Below, piece after piece: positions 7,185 through 16,649 of a DNA stretch of 35,332 nucleotides. How positions within the stretch are numbered: position 1 is the stretch's first letter; every line of letters begins with the position of its first letter. Below the pieces are notes generated by a model. It was not told the DNA's origin, did not search any database, and was given only the letters and a program-made list of their open reading frames with translations. A program made the position numbers and the translations under genes. Source of the DNA: Pseudolactococcus raffinolactis NBRC 100932. GTDB taxonomy: Bacteria > Bacillota > Bacilli > Lactobacillales > Streptococcaceae. The stretch covers positions 1 to 35,332 of the forward strand of contig NZ_BCVN01000022.1 in assembly GCF_001591765.1 (NCBI RefSeq). Direction: 5' to 3'.

Positions 7185-8540
7185 TTAATCAATGCCGATT
7201 TCTTGGCGAACAACATTGACAATGGTATCAACATAATCATCAACTTCTTTGTCTGTTGGTGCTTCTGCCATAACACGTAACAAAGGTTCTGTCCCACTCG
7301 GGCGAACAAGAATACGACCATTACCTGCCATTTTTTCTTCCATCTTAGCGATGACTTCTGCAATGGCAGGGACTTCCATGGCTTTCGATTTCATACTATT
7401 TTCAACACGCACATTGACAAGTTTCTGAGGGTAGATCGTCACTTGTGCTGCTAATTCTGATAGTTTTTTACCAGTTTCACGCATGACTTTGACAAGTAAA
7501 ATCGCTGAAGCTTGGCCATCACCAGTCGTGTTATTATCTAGGAAGATGATATGACCTGACTGCTCGCCACCAAAGTTATAGTCGTTTTTCTTCATTTCTT
7601 CAACAACATAACGGTCACCAACGGCTGTAATCACACTATTGATACCTGCAGCTTCCAAAGCTTTATGGAAACCGAGATTGGACATAACAGTCGTCACAAC
7701 TGTGTCCTGAGCTAACAAACCCTTTTCATGCAAGTGTTTCGCAACGATGAACATAATCTTATCACCATCAACAATGGCACCTGTTTCATCTACGGCAATA
7801 AGGCGGTCGCCATCTCCATCAAAAGCTAATCCTAAATCTGAGCCATTCGCAACGACTGCTTTTGCCAGATTCTCTGGATGAGTAGAGCCAACACCTAGGT
7901 TAATATTTAGACCATCAGGGTTTTCACCAATCACGTTGATTGTCGCAGATAGGTCACTAAAAACCGTACGAGCACTTGTATACGTCGCACCGTTAGCGGT
8001 ATCAAGGGTGATTTCGAAACCATCAAAACTACCTTCTGCTGTATTTTTCAAAAATTCATCGTACTTTCGAACTGCTTCTGCATAGTCATGCAGAATACCA
8101 AGACCTTGCGCTGAAGGACGTGGCAAGGTATCACTTTCAGCATCTAACAAAGCTTCAATTTCAAGTTCTTGACTGTCTTCTAGTTTGAAGCCATCTGCCC
8201 CAAAGAATTTGATGCCATTATCCAAGGCTGGATTATGGCTAGCAGAGATCATGACTCCCGCTGATACACCATCTTTTTTCACCAGATAGGCGACACCAGG
8301 TGTAGCAATGATACCGAGGTCATAAACTTCAATCCCGACACTCAAAAGTCCTGAAATCAATGATGACCCTAACATTTGACCTGAAATCCGCGTATCACGC
8401 GCAACGTAAACCTTCGGCGTGCCAATCTCATGTTGCGAGAGCACATAGCCACCAAAGCGACCGAGTTTGAAGGCTAATTCTGGCGTTAGTTCAACATTTG
8501 CCTCACCACGTACACCATCAGTTCCAAAATACTTACCCAT
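7185..8540 (-). CDS. glmM: Phosphoglucosamine mutase
   Basis: This 451-residue enzyme interconverts glucosamine 6-phosphate and glucosamine 1-phosphate, the step feeding UDP-GlcNAc and peptidoglycan synthesis in the cytoplasm. All four signature loops of the alpha-D-phosphohexomutases are present. The phosphoserine loop is SASHNP with Ser101. The metal loop is DGDGDR with Asp241/243/245. The sugar loop is GGEQSGH, and the phosphate loop is [12 protein letters not shown] near the C terminus. Length is exactly typical. It is the last gene of cdaA-cdaR-glmM, an arrangement conserved across Firmicutes. GlmM is known to bind and inhibit CdaA, so the order couples cell-wall precursor supply to c-di-AMP. 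The 73 nt to cdaR contain no terminator. Confidence 0.97.
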   Translation of the reverse strand: MGKYFGTDGVRGEANVELTPELAFKLGRFGGYVLSQHEIGTPKVYVARDTRISGQMLGSSLISGLLSVGIEVYDLGIIATPGVAYLVKKDGVSAGVMISASHNPALDNGIKFFGADGFKLEDSQELEIEALLDAESDTLPRPSAQGLGILHDYAEAVRKYDEFLKNTAEGSFDGFEITLDTANGATYTSARTVFSDLSATINVIGENPDGLNINLGVGSTHPENLAKAVVANGSDLGLAFDGDGDRLIAVDETGAIVDGDKIMFIVAKHLHEKGLLAQDTVVTTVMSNLGFHKALEAAGINSVITAVGDRYVVEEMKKNDYNFGGEQSGHIIFLDNNTTGDGQASAILLVKVMRETGKKLSELAAQVTIYPQKLVNVRVENSMKSKAMEVPAIAEVIAKMEEKMAGNGRILVRPSGTEPLLRVMAEAPTDKEVDDYVDTIVNVVRQEIGID

Positions 8541-8613
8541 GTTTTTATCTCATTTCCAATTATTTTTTGCTATATCTATTATAACTTACTTTTTATTTTA
8601 TCACCATCATTAC

Positions 8614-9573
8614 CTATTTTTTAACAGGGGTAACCGTCACATCAATCACATTTGGTGAAATCGTCACATTATCTTGTGATAGCGGGACTTTGATTGTTGT
8701 CTCTTTTGTAATGTTGGCCACATTAATATTAGCGGTGATGCTGGAGATTTCATCGATGAATTTTTGCTCACCTGAAATAGTTGCTGTATCTTTAGACAGT
8801 TTGAAGTTATAACTTGCGATACTATCATCTTTTTTACCCGTAATCTTACCGACTATCGGAACATCTTTGTGTGGTAATTCGACATCCACTTTCATATTGA
8901 CAGAGGTTGGCGATAGTTTTGCCGGCAATACTTTACCTGCCTTATCGATTGCTTGCAGATAGACTTTACCCGAGTAATTGTTATCCAAAATAACGTCACT
9001 CGGCAGAATTGCTTGCACCTTATCAATCTGTGTGATAATAGAAGCACCAGAGGTTACTTTAACTGTATTTTTATCAATGCTGACATTTTTTAGTTGGTAG
9101 CCTTCTGGCAACAACTTGAGAGAGACAACAGGCGTGATGTCAAAGGTCTTTTCTGCTTTTTTCTCCACTGTCACTGAGATATTACCTGGATCCACTTGAG
9201 CATTGACACCTGTTGCTAACTCAACAACTCTAACGGGTACTTCAACTGTTCCTTCTTTGACTTTCGTCAAGTCGACGACGAGATGGAAACTACGCGTATC
9301 TGGCGATTTTTCTGCATTAAGTCGAACTAAATTATAGGAGGTCAAATAAACATTAGCACTGCCGTCAAAGCCAGAAACGAAGTACTTATCATGATCATAT
9401 TTCAGCTCAATCGGAACATCATATAAGGTTGTTGAATGTGTTTCTGAGGCATTGGTTCGGTCATTAGAATTTTTCAATAAGACAGCATTGGCATTGAAAA
9501 ATAGTACAATAGCAAAGAATAAACTGACGAGAACATAGATAAATTTTGATGACACGAAATCTTTATTTTTCAT
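8614..9573 (-). CDS. cdaR: CdaR, YbbR-domain regulator of diadenylate cyclase
   Basis: This 319-residue protein has a single N-terminal membrane helix (about residues 11-31, FIYVLVSLFFAIVLFF) and a long extracellular beta-rich part. Repeated segments such as PDTRSFHLVVDLTKVKEGTV, then PSDVILDNNYSG and ITANINVANITKETTI, indicate at least three YbbR repeats. CdaR binds CdaA at the membrane and modulates c-di-AMP synthesis. Its start overlaps the end of cdaA by 11 nt, with an AGAGAGG ribosome site inside cdaA, so the two are translationally coupled. B. subtilis CdaR is longer (four repeats), so three repeats is the shorter lactococcal/streptococcal form. Confidence 0.92.
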   Translation of the reverse strand: MKNKDFVSSKFIYVLVSLFFAIVLFFNANAVLLKNSNDRTNASETHSTTLYDVPIELKYDHDKYFVSGFDGSANVYLTSYNLVRLNAEKSPDTRSFHLVVDLTKVKEGTVEVPVRVVELATGVNAQVDPGNISVTVEKKAEKTFDITPVVSLKLLPEGYQLKNVSIDKNTVKVTSGASIITQIDKVQAILPSDVILDNNYSGKVYLQAIDKAGKVLPAKLSPTSVNMKVDVELPHKDVPIVGKITGKKDDSIASYNFKLSKDTATISGEQKFIDEISSITANINVANITKETTIKVPLSQDNVTISPNVIDVTVTPVKK

Positions 9574-10450
9574 TTGCTTGACCTCTCTTTGTCTTCAATT
9601 TCTTCAAGAGTCTGTCTCGTTTTTTAGGTTTAGTAGTATCTTCTAGATTTTTGATCAAAAAGTCATGAAACTCACTTTTAGAGAGGTCAGAGTAAAATTC
9701 ACCATTTTTAGTAATCGATAGGCCTCCTGTTTCTTCAGAAACAATCAGGGTAATGGCGTCTGATACTTCAGAGATCCCTATCGCCGCACGGTGACGGGTT
9801 CCAAATTCCTTAGAAATCTTACCATTTTCGGTTAGGGGTAAGTAGGCTGACGTCACCGCAATCTTGTCCCCTTGAATGATGACTGCTCCATCATGCAAGG
9901 GGGTATTGGGAATGAAGATGTTAATGAGCAACTCTGCGGTGATATCGGCGTCCAGTTTAATCCCGGTCGAGATGTACTCTTCCAGTGTTTGAGACTGCTC
10001 GATAACAATTAGTGCACCAATTTTTCGCTCGCTCATGTAGTCGAATGATTTTTCATAGGCTTTAATGTTGCTCGATTGCTTCTTCTTATCATCTAATAAG
10101 CTAAAACTAAAAATATTTGTGGTGCGCCCAAGACTTTCAAGACCACGACGAATTTCTGGTTGAAAGACGATAACAGCCGCGATCACCCCATAAGTAATGA
10201 CTTGGTTCAGGAGCCACTCGAAAGTCCCTAGCCCCAGCCAACCGCTGATGATTTTGAGCATGATAAATAAGAGGACACCGCGCACCAATGTCATCAATTT
10301 GGTTCCTTGCACGCTTCGCAAGGCGCTATAAATCAAAAAGGTAATCAAACTGATATCGACGATGGCGATAAAAAGGCGCCACGGCGTCAGATTCAGCTGA
10401 ATTATTTCCTGCCAAGACTGCAGGTTAAAAATCTGATTAAAATCATTCAT
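9563..10450 (-). CDS. cdaA: Diadenylate cyclase CdaA
   Basis: This 295-residue membrane enzyme makes c-di-AMP from two ATP. Three membrane helices occupy about residues 25-100. A short helical linker and the DAC domain follow, with both catalytic motifs intact: DGA at 187-189 (PLHDGAVII) and RHR at 219-221 (GTRHRAAIGISE). c-di-AMP controls potassium and osmolyte uptake and is often essential in lactic acid bacteria. It is first in the cdaA-cdaR-glmM operon. A possible -10 (TAAAAT) lies very close to the start, and no convincing -35 was found, so the promoter is not assigned. The gene upstream (10540) is on the same strand and no clear terminator separates them. Confidence 0.96.
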   Translation of the reverse strand: MNDFNQIFNLQSWQEIIQLNLTPWRLFIAIVDISLITFLIYSALRSVQGTKLMTLVRGVLLFIMLKIISGWLGLGTFEWLLNQVITYGVIAAVIVFQPEIRRGLESLGRTTNIFSFSLLDDKKKQSSNIKAYEKSFDYMSERKIGALIVIEQSQTLEEYISTGIKLDADITAELLINIFIPNTPLHDGAVIIQGDKIAVTSAYLPLTENGKISKEFGTRHRAAIGISEVSDAITLIVSEETGGLSITKNGEFYSDLSKSEFHDFLIKNLEDTTKPKKRDRLLKKLKTKRGQANEK

Positions 10451-10539
10451 GTTTCAATTTTACCATTTTTGACTTTTTTTAACAGGGAAAAGGGTTAATT
10501 CTATTTAAATTATTAACTAAGACGCATGAAAATAGATCC

Positions 10540-11462
10540 TCAGGTTTCCCATGATAAAATCCCTAGAAAATGGTGTCTGCGCTTTTCAGGTGGTGCTGCT
10601 TCAAATTTAGCAACGTAAGTCTCACTGATCGCTTCTGATCGTTGGGCGACTGTTAAAAGGAAGTCTTGAATATCAGACAGTTCAACTGCCTGGCCATAAT
10701 TACTATCACGGCTAAGCTTAAACAAGGGGATTTGATAGTCTTGAAACCAGTTTATCTTGGGATTCTCTAAGGGACTTTCCAAATAAATCAAACCATCAAT
10801 CCTTCGAGAAAGTTTGCCCATGTCTTCTGCTGCCAACATATGATTGTAGCCAAACAAAAGCCTGATATCATAATCAGCTTTGGGATGAAATTGATAGAGC
10901 GTATCTAGACCATATTTTTCCTGTACAACTCTTAATCCCATCTCTTCAAAGGACTGAATCAATTGCTTGGCACAATCACCCTTTCGATCCAACCCATTTA
11001 ACAAAAGCTCAATATTTTTATCAGCATTTTTGGTCTCGATCAAGGTAGCTGACAAATATGAACGTTCCAAATCCAAGGCGACAAGTTCATCTAATAAATC
11101 ACCAGCTGCCTGTGCACCAGTACTGTCCCAAATATTTTCTTGTCAATTAATTTGATGATAATCGGATAGTCCTTCAATATCTCTTGTTTTAAAGGCAATA
11201 GATAAGCCACTTGAGGCGCTATTAAAATAACATCAATCAATTGATTGAGATCGAAAGCATTCTCAGGGCGGATGATTTCAATCCCGCCATAGATAAGTAT
11301 CAAGTCATACTTTTCTCGATAAATGGTCTCTCTCGCCATAACAGTATCTAAATGCGCTGACCTTACTTTTAAAGCGGGATAGGTTGCTTCCAGTGCGGTC
11401 ACCATTTTGATACAAAATAGACTGGATGACATCCCACCTGAACAACAAATATAAACAAACAT
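10540..11462 (-). pseudogene. Orphan protein with two PTS IIB-like domains, broken by a -1 frameshift
   Basis: Two consecutive frames appear to be one gene. The first (11462-11091, 123 residues) is a lactose/cellobiose-type PTS IIB domain with the phosphocysteine loop CCSGGMSSS (Cys7). Its natural ending KLIDKKIFG is followed by an odd tail (TVLVHRQLVIY). In the next frame, open from that same point, the text is DSTGAQAAGDLLDELVALDL and continues into the second frame (11076-10540). The latter otherwise has to start at a TTG without a ribosome site. Adding one G to the GGG at 11129-11127 joins them into 307 codons. The second half aligns internally with the first: YDLILIYGG / YDIRLLFGY, then LIDVILI / RIDGLIY, then KDYPIIIKL / QDYQIPLFKL. 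It lacks the Cys loop (LNGLDRKG instead). So it would be a tandem IIB protein with a dead second domain. No IIA or IIC gene is nearby. It has its own promoter. Confidence 0.65.
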
Positions 11463-11510
11463 TTTTCACCCAATCCTCTTTCATTAATTTGAAATCATTT
11501 TCTAATCTTT

Positions 11511-11539
11511 ATTATAACATAGGACTAGACCACCGACAA
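11511..11539 (-). promoter_or_regulatory. Promoter of the double-IIB gene
   Basis: On the minus strand TTGTCG (11539-11534), a 17-nt spacer and TATAAT (11516-11511) lie 49 nt ahead of the ATG at 11462. An AGAGGA ribosome site follows. Confidence 0.7.
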
Positions 11540-11568
11540 ATGATAGTTGCAATGAATTTGACAGTGAA

Positions 11569-11601
11569 CAAAAAACACCATTCAGTCATTGAACGATGTT
11601 T
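11569..11601 (-). terminator. Terminator of nifJ
   Basis: On the minus strand a 12-bp stem (11601-11590 with 11584-11573) and a 5-nt loop are followed by a run of T. It overlies no coding sequence and separates nifJ from the IIB-like gene. Confidence 0.85.
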
Positions 11602-11607
11602 AATATG

Positions 11608-14600
11608 TTAATTTCCTGTGCGTTTTGCGGCACGTTCCGCACGTTTGGCAGCCCGGCGAGCTTCTGCTTCAGGGTCTTTTTCACGTTTTGGACGTTCTAC
11701 TTTGACCGAAGTAACAAGGACTGGTTGTTCACCTTTAGCCTTAGCTTCCTTGGCTAGGAATTTATCTAAGTCACCAGACATTCTGGCATAACGAACAAAT
11801 TTCCGTCGTGCATCTGCGGTTGTTTTATCAAACAAGGCTTGCGCTGCTTCTGGTTTGATTCGTTGCAGACTTGCAAATCGGACTTGTTGGGTCATGAACT
11901 CTGTCATTTTATCAAAATCAGGTTTCTTAAAATCAAGCGTGAGGGGATTTTTCCCTATATCTTCCAAGTTTGGATTATAGCGGTAAAGTTGCCAATAACC
12001 AGACTCAACAGCTTCTTTGGCTTCTCGGATGGTTTGTGACATGCCACCGCGTAAACCATGTGAGATACATGGTGTATAGGCGATGATGATGGACGGACCA
12101 TTATGGCGTTCTGCTTCTTCAAAAGTCTTAATCGTTTGCATTTTATTAGCACCTGAGGCGATTTGTGCGACATAGACATTACCATAGGTCATGGCCATGA
12201 AACCTAGGTCTTTTTTGGCTGCGGCTTTCCCTGCTGCTGAGAATTTCTCAATCGCAGAGCGTGGTGTCCCTTTAGAGACTTGACCACCGGTATTGGCATA
12301 GACTTCATTATCCATGACGAGCATGTTCACATCAGCACCTGAAGCGATGACATGATCAATCCCACCAAAACCAATATCGTAAGCCCAACCATCGCCACCA
12401 ATCATCCATTGGGTCGGTTTGACAAACTGATCTTGACGCGCTCGAATACTGTCAAACTCTGAACCTAAGTCTGCTAAGACACTCTTGAGTTTTTCAGCGC
12501 GTTGACGTGTGCCTTCTGATTCGTCTTTATGGTCAATCCAGTCTTGCATCAGGGCTCTTGTTTCATCTGGTACTGGTACGTCATTAAGCAGAGTTGTCAA
12601 ATCCTTGGCTAACTTTGTGCGGCGCGCTTGCGACGCCAACCACATACCATATCCGAATTCCGCATTGTCCTCCAAAAGGGAGTTAGACCAAGCAGGGCCT
12701 TGACCGGCATCGTTTGTTGTGTAAGGGCTGACAGGTGCTGCGCCACCCCAGATAGAGGAGCAGCCAGTAGCATTGGCGATCATCATGCGGTCACCAAACA
12801 TTTGTGTGAGGAGTTTAACGTAAGGCGTTTCGCCACAGCCGGCACAGGCGCCTGAGAATTCGAGTAATGGCGTGTTGAACTGTGTGCCAATAACAGTGTT
12901 GGCCTTGGCTGGATTAGCTTTGGTTTTCAGCGTCATCGAGAATGCCCAGTTTGCAGCTTCCGCACGGACTTCTTCGTAAGGTTTCATTTCGAGCGCTTTA
13001 CCTTTGGCTGGACAAGCCTCAACACAGAGACCACAACCGGTACAGTCTTCTACAGAAACTTGGATGCGATACATAAGGCCATCTGCGCCACGATAATCTT
13101 TAACGAGATAACCTTCTGGCGCTTCGTTGACTTCATCTTCATCCAGCAAGAAAGGTCGAATTGCTGCATGTGGGCAGACAAAGCTACACTCGTTACACAT
13201 GGTACATTTGTCAACATCCCAGACGGGTACTTCTAAGGCAACACCACGTTTTTCAGAGGCGGTTGTGCCAAGTGGCATGCGACCATCTGTCATATTGTTA
13301 TCTATTAAATCCCCAACTGACAGGTTATCACCTTCTTGCGCATTGACGTTATTGACGATTTGGAAGACATATTTCTTCACTTTTTCACCGCCAACTTCAA
13401 TAGCTTGGGGTTCTTTGGCCGTTGCCCAATCCGCTGGTATGGTCACTTTATGCAAGCCATCCACTGCCAAATTCATTGCCTGCCAGTTTTGCTCAACAAT
13501 CTTCATGGATTTTCGGGCATAACTGTCATGCGCATCTTTTTTGAGAATACTAAAGACATCATCGAATGGCATGATTTGTGATAATTTGAAGAAACCAACT
13601 TGCATGGCGGTGTTAATCCGTCTACCCAGGCCAGCTTTCCCCGCAATTTCAACGGCATTCATGGTATAGAATTGAATGTCATTTTCAGCGAGATAACGTT
13701 TCATTCGACTAGGCAGATGATGATCAAGCTGCTCATCCGTCCAGACCGTATTGAGCAGGAATGTGCCACCTTTTTTAAGGCCTTTTAGGACATCATATTG
13801 ATGGACATAACTGGCTGTTGACAGGCTGACAAAATCGGCGTGTTGAATCATATAGGTAGATTTAATCGGTGTATCACCAAAACGCAAGTGACTGACTGTC
13901 AAACCACCAGATTTTTTAGAGTCATAGGCAAAAGCACCTTGAACGTATTTATCTGTATGGTTACCGATAATTTTAATGGCTGATTTATTAGCACCAACAG
14001 TGCCATCAGAACCAAATCCCCAGAACTTGGCTTGGAAGGTTGAACTTGGTGTCAAATCAAGCGAGGGTCCCATATCAAGTGACAAATTTGTCACATCATC
14101 TGTGATTCCGATTGTAAACCGTTTTTTAGGTGCGTCTTTTGTCAATTCATCAAAAACAGCAACGATTTGACCTGGTGTCGTGTCTTTGGCCCCAATCCCA
14201 TAACGGCCACCGATCACCTTGATGCTGCTTGCTTGATCAAATAAAACTGACTTGACATCTAGATAAAGCGGTTCGCCATCAGCACCTGGTTCTTTGGTTC
14301 TATCCAAGACGGCAATTTTTGTTACTGTTTTAGGGAGTTTTTCAAGGAAATTTTCTGCTGGAAACGGGCGATACAGATGCACATTTAAGAAACCAGTCTT
14401 GCGACCTTGCGAATTTAGATAATCTACTGTCTGCTCGATCGTTTCACCAACAGAGCCAATTGATACAATTACTTCTGTCGCATCTTTTGCTCCATAATAA
14501 TTGATCAAATCATAATCTGTGCCACGCAAATCATTAATCTTGCCCATGTATTTTTGGACAATCGCTGGCACTTTATCATAGTAACGATTGGTCGTTTCAC

Positions 14601-15276
14601 GCTGTTGGAAATGGATGTCAGCATTCTGATTAGTCCCCGAAACGGTCGGGTGATCAGGATTCATGGCTCTATCACGAAATTCTTGCAGCTTTTCTTGATT
14701 GATGAGTTGACCCAGATCCGCATAATCTAAAACCTCAATTTTTTGTAGTTCATGTGAGGTTCTGAATCCATCAAAAAAGTTCATAAATGGCACAGAAGCT
14801 TCGATCGTCGCTAAATGTGCCACAGCTGACAAATCCATGACTTCTTGAACAGAAGACTCTGCCAACATGACATACCCCGTTGCACGCGCGCTCATGACAT
14901 CAGACTGATCACCAAAAATATTAAGAGCATTGGTCGACACCGCACGCGCAGCCACATGAATTACGCTAGGGAGTAATTCCCCTGCGATTTTATACATGTT
15001 TGGCAGCATCAATAGTAAGCCCTGAGACGCTGTATAGGTCGTCGCAAGTGCACCTGCTTTGAGTGCCCCGTGAATAGCTCCCGCGGCGCCAGCCTCAGAC
15101 TGCATTTCACTAATCGAGACCGTATCGCCCCAAATATTTTTCCGCCCTGCAGCCTGCCACTCGTCTGTGTATTCTGCCATGGGACTAGATGGTGTGATCG
15201 GATAGATGGATGCAACTTCTGTGAAGGCATAAGCCACATGTGCCGCTGCCATGTTCCCGTCCATTGTTTTACGCAT
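11608..15276 (-). CDS. nifJ: Pyruvate:ferredoxin/flavodoxin oxidoreductase
   Basis: This 1222-residue single-chain enzyme oxidises pyruvate to acetyl-CoA and CO2 and passes electrons to ferredoxin or flavodoxin. Order of domains: an N-terminal pyruvate-binding domain (IYPITPSSPMAEYTDEW near residue 20), the gamma-type domain (SGGLTVSHLRFG near 450), and two 4Fe-4S clusters with intact CxxCxxCxxxC sets near residues 691 (CTMCNECSFVC) and 745 (CTGCGLCVEAC). The TPP domain follows, with the cysteine pair GACAGCGETPY and GGDGWAYDIGFGGIDHV near 960. The C-terminal 25 residues are unusually charged (PKREKDPEAEARRAAKRAER), an extension I do not associate with the family. The enzyme is typically oxygen-labile. 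Its presence in a lactic acid bacterium that also encodes NoxE suggests use under anoxia. Monocistronic, with its own dyad-bearing promoter. Confidence 0.95.
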   Translation of the reverse strand: MRKTMDGNMAAAHVAYAFTEVASIYPITPSSPMAEYTDEWQAAGRKNIWGDTVSISEMQSEAGAAGAIHGALKAGALATTYTASQGLLLMLPNMYKIAGELLPSVIHVAARAVSTNALNIFGDQSDVMSARATGYVMLAESSVQEVMDLSAVAHLATIEASVPFMNFFDGFRTSHELQKIEVLDYADLGQLINQEKLQEFRDRAMNPDHPTVSGTNQNADIHFQQRETTNRYYDKVPAIVQKYMGKINDLRGTDYDLINYYGAKDATEVIVSIGSVGETIEQTVDYLNSQGRKTGFLNVHLYRPFPAENFLEKLPKTVTKIAVLDRTKEPGADGEPLYLDVKSVLFDQASSIKVIGGRYGIGAKDTTPGQIVAVFDELTKDAPKKRFTIGITDDVTNLSLDMGPSLDLTPSSTFQAKFWGFGSDGTVGANKSAIKIIGNHTDKYVQGAFAYDSKKSGGLTVSHLRFGDTPIKSTYMIQHADFVSLSTASYVHQYDVLKGLKKGGTFLLNTVWTDEQLDHHLPSRMKRYLAENDIQFYTMNAVEIAGKAGLGRRINTAMQVGFFKLSQIMPFDDVFSILKKDAHDSYARKSMKIVEQNWQAMNLAVDGLHKVTIPADWATAKEPQAIEVGGEKVKKYVFQIVNNVNAQEGDNLSVGDLIDNNMTDGRMPLGTTASEKRGVALEVPVWDVDKCTMCNECSFVCPHAAIRPFLLDEDEVNEAPEGYLVKDYRGADGLMYRIQVSVEDCTGCGLCVEACPAKGKALEMKPYEEVRAEAANWAFSMTLKTKANPAKANTVIGTQFNTPLLEFSGACAGCGETPYVKLLTQMFGDRMMIANATGCSSIWGGAAPVSPYTTNDAGQGPAWSNSLLEDNAEFGYGMWLASQARRTKLAKDLTTLLNDVPVPDETRALMQDWIDHKDESEGTRQRAEKLKSVLADLGSEFDSIRARQDQFVKPTQWMIGGDGWAYDIGFGGIDHVIASGADVNMLVMDNEVYANTGGQVSKGTPRSAIEKFSAAGKAAAKKDLGFMAMTYGNVYVAQIASGANKMQTIKTFEEAERHNGPSIIIAYTPCISHGLRGGMSQTIREAKEAVESGYWQLYRYNPNLEDIGKNPLTLDFKKPDFDKMTEFMTQQVRFASLQRIKPEAAQALFDKTTADARRKFVRYARMSGDLDKFLAKEAKAKGEQPVLVTSVKVERPKREKDPEAEARRAAKRAERAAKRTGN

Positions 15277-15385
15277 GTTTACCTCTTTCTGTGATGTTAA
15301 AATCAGGTCTATGAGTATGCTTACTTTGACTAAGTTATACTTTTCTATTCTAACACTTTTTTGAGGTAATTTTGAGTTTTTTTAG

Positions 15386-15430
15386 ATTAAAATTTTCCTT
15401 TTTTTCATATGTCAAATACCCTTGACATAT
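15386..15430 (-). promoter_or_regulatory. nifJ promoter with a perfect 9-bp dyad over the -35 box
   Basis: On the minus strand TTGACA (15415-15410) and TTTAAT (15391-15386) are separated by 18 nt. The -35 box is part of a perfect inverted repeat, ATATGTCAA (15407-15415), 6 nt, TTGACATAT (15422-15430), which looks like an operator. It does not match the Rex or FNR consensus as I know them. Two ATAAACCCT direct repeats lie farther upstream (around 15432 and 15471). Confidence 0.5.
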
Positions 15431-15545
15431 TGATAAACCCTTGCTAAATTTGATTTTTCTTGAATATCAGATAAACCCTAAAAATGAGAGTTTGTGACAA
15501 ATCATCAACCACTGACCAAAAGGCTTTAACCCCCTTGTCATGTTC

Positions 15546-16649
15546 CTATTCTATTAGAACTGTTTCTTTTTTAGAAAATTTGGCTGTTAATGTATCCCCA
15601 TTTAGCACCTCGTAGTTTAAATTTCTGTCCCTAGAGATCAGCCTTTCTCTTAAATACCAACCGTCAAACTGACTATTTGGATAAGTTACTGCGCGTAGCT
15701 GACTAACATCGCCATAATGTACCGTTAGACTATCACTTAAAACGCTACCATACTCAGGATTTTCAATTTCAATTTTTAAACTACAATAAAGGTGTTCTTC
15801 GTAATTTTTTTCTAGCGCCTGTCCTGTTAAACCAATATCTTCAGCCAATAGTGGGACACGTGAGAGGTTAGCATTTTGAAAATCTTTTAATACATAAAGA
15901 TATTGACCGTCAATTCTTTCCTTGACAATTTTAGTACTTGGGGCCAAACAGAAACTAGGTCGTAAATAATAAGAATCCTTAACAGCCGAAGCGCCTATAC
16001 CAACATAATCCGTCACTGATCTTGCCAAATTTGAAAAACCATGATCCCTTGCTCCTCTTAACCACCAGACTCTAGCCGTATTATCTTTGGTTCTGGCAAT
16101 TGCCCTATCGTATCTCTCATCAGTGAAATACTTAATCTCTTGTTCATCACTCGTGGCAAAATAGGCTAGACCGAGTTCTTTTTCAAGTAATAAAAACAGC
16201 TTCCGTTTAATTTTCTCTACTTTATCACCTACCTGTACCACATCCTCTGCGCGGATATTTACTGATGTTTCAACTATTTGAGCTCTCAATTTCGAAGGAA
16301 ATTCATTAATAAAAACCTCGCTAATAAACCTATCTGGAATACCACCAGCATAGTATGAACTCGCATTTTTTTTATTATGTGGTAAAGGTACCTCCAACAC
16401 ATACTTCCGTATTAACAAAACATTACCTTGCTTATAATAATTTTTTGTTAAGACTAAGTAGGGTTCTAGCTTACCATTTTCAGGAATGTAAATGGTATAC
16501 CCTAGCCGCTTATCACTATCATATGCCAAGTCTTTTAAAGTTTTTGGGGCTTTAGGCGGAATCAAATTTGGTTGCTTGATGAGCAACATAATCATTGAAC
16601 TTAAGCCTAAAATCAGAAAGATAAAAATAAGGATTCTTTTAATTTTCAT
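15546..16649 (-). CDS. Membrane-anchored DUF6273-like protein with C-terminal InlB-like repeat, copy 2
   Basis: This is a paralogue of the gene just upstream. I start it at the ATG at 16649, giving 367 residues: a GGAG ribosome site lies 7 nt before it, and it overlaps the previous gene by 11 nt. A longer frame to 16682 exists but has no ribosome site. A single helix (residues about 4-24, LIFIFLILGLSSMIMLLI) anchors an outside domain. The middle part has a DUF6273-like order: GYTIYIPENGKLEP, the YYAGGIPDRFISEVFINEFP segment, an E-x-x-x-YF stretch, WWLRG near 205 and YYLRPSFCLAP near 240. The last 70 residues form the repeat shared by all three proteins (FDGWYLRERLISRD, then LTAKFS). No catalytic residues can be named. 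The tail differs from the other two (ETVLIE), and a terminator was not clearly found downstream. Confidence 0.75.
   Translation of the reverse strand: MKIKRILIFIFLILGLSSMIMLLIKQPNLIPPKAPKTLKDLAYDSDKRLGYTIYIPENGKLEPYLVLTKNYYKQGNVLLIRKYVLEVPLPHNKKNASSYYAGGIPDRFISEVFINEFPSKLRAQIVETSVNIRAEDVVQVGDKVEKIKRKLFLLLEKELGLAYFATSDEQEIKYFTDERYDRAIARTKDNTARVWWLRGARDHGFSNLARSVTDYVGIGASAVKDSYYLRPSFCLAPSTKIVKERIDGQYLYVLKDFQNANLSRVPLLAEDIGLTGQALEKNYEEHLYCSLKIEIENPEYGSVLSDSLTVHYGDVSQLRAVTYPNSQFDGWYLRERLISRDRNLNYEVLNGDTLTAKFSKKETVLIE

Noticed and set aside
12509-13788. Several plus-strand open frames inside nifJ
   Set aside because: They lie opposite a strongly conserved 1222-residue gene, have no ribosome sites and no recognisable protein features. 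They are shadows of the nifJ codons.
15407-15437. FNR-type box near the nifJ promoter
   Set aside because: The TTGAC/TGATA pieces do not give TTGAT-N4-ATCAA in either direction. The perfect dyad is kept as an unassigned operator.
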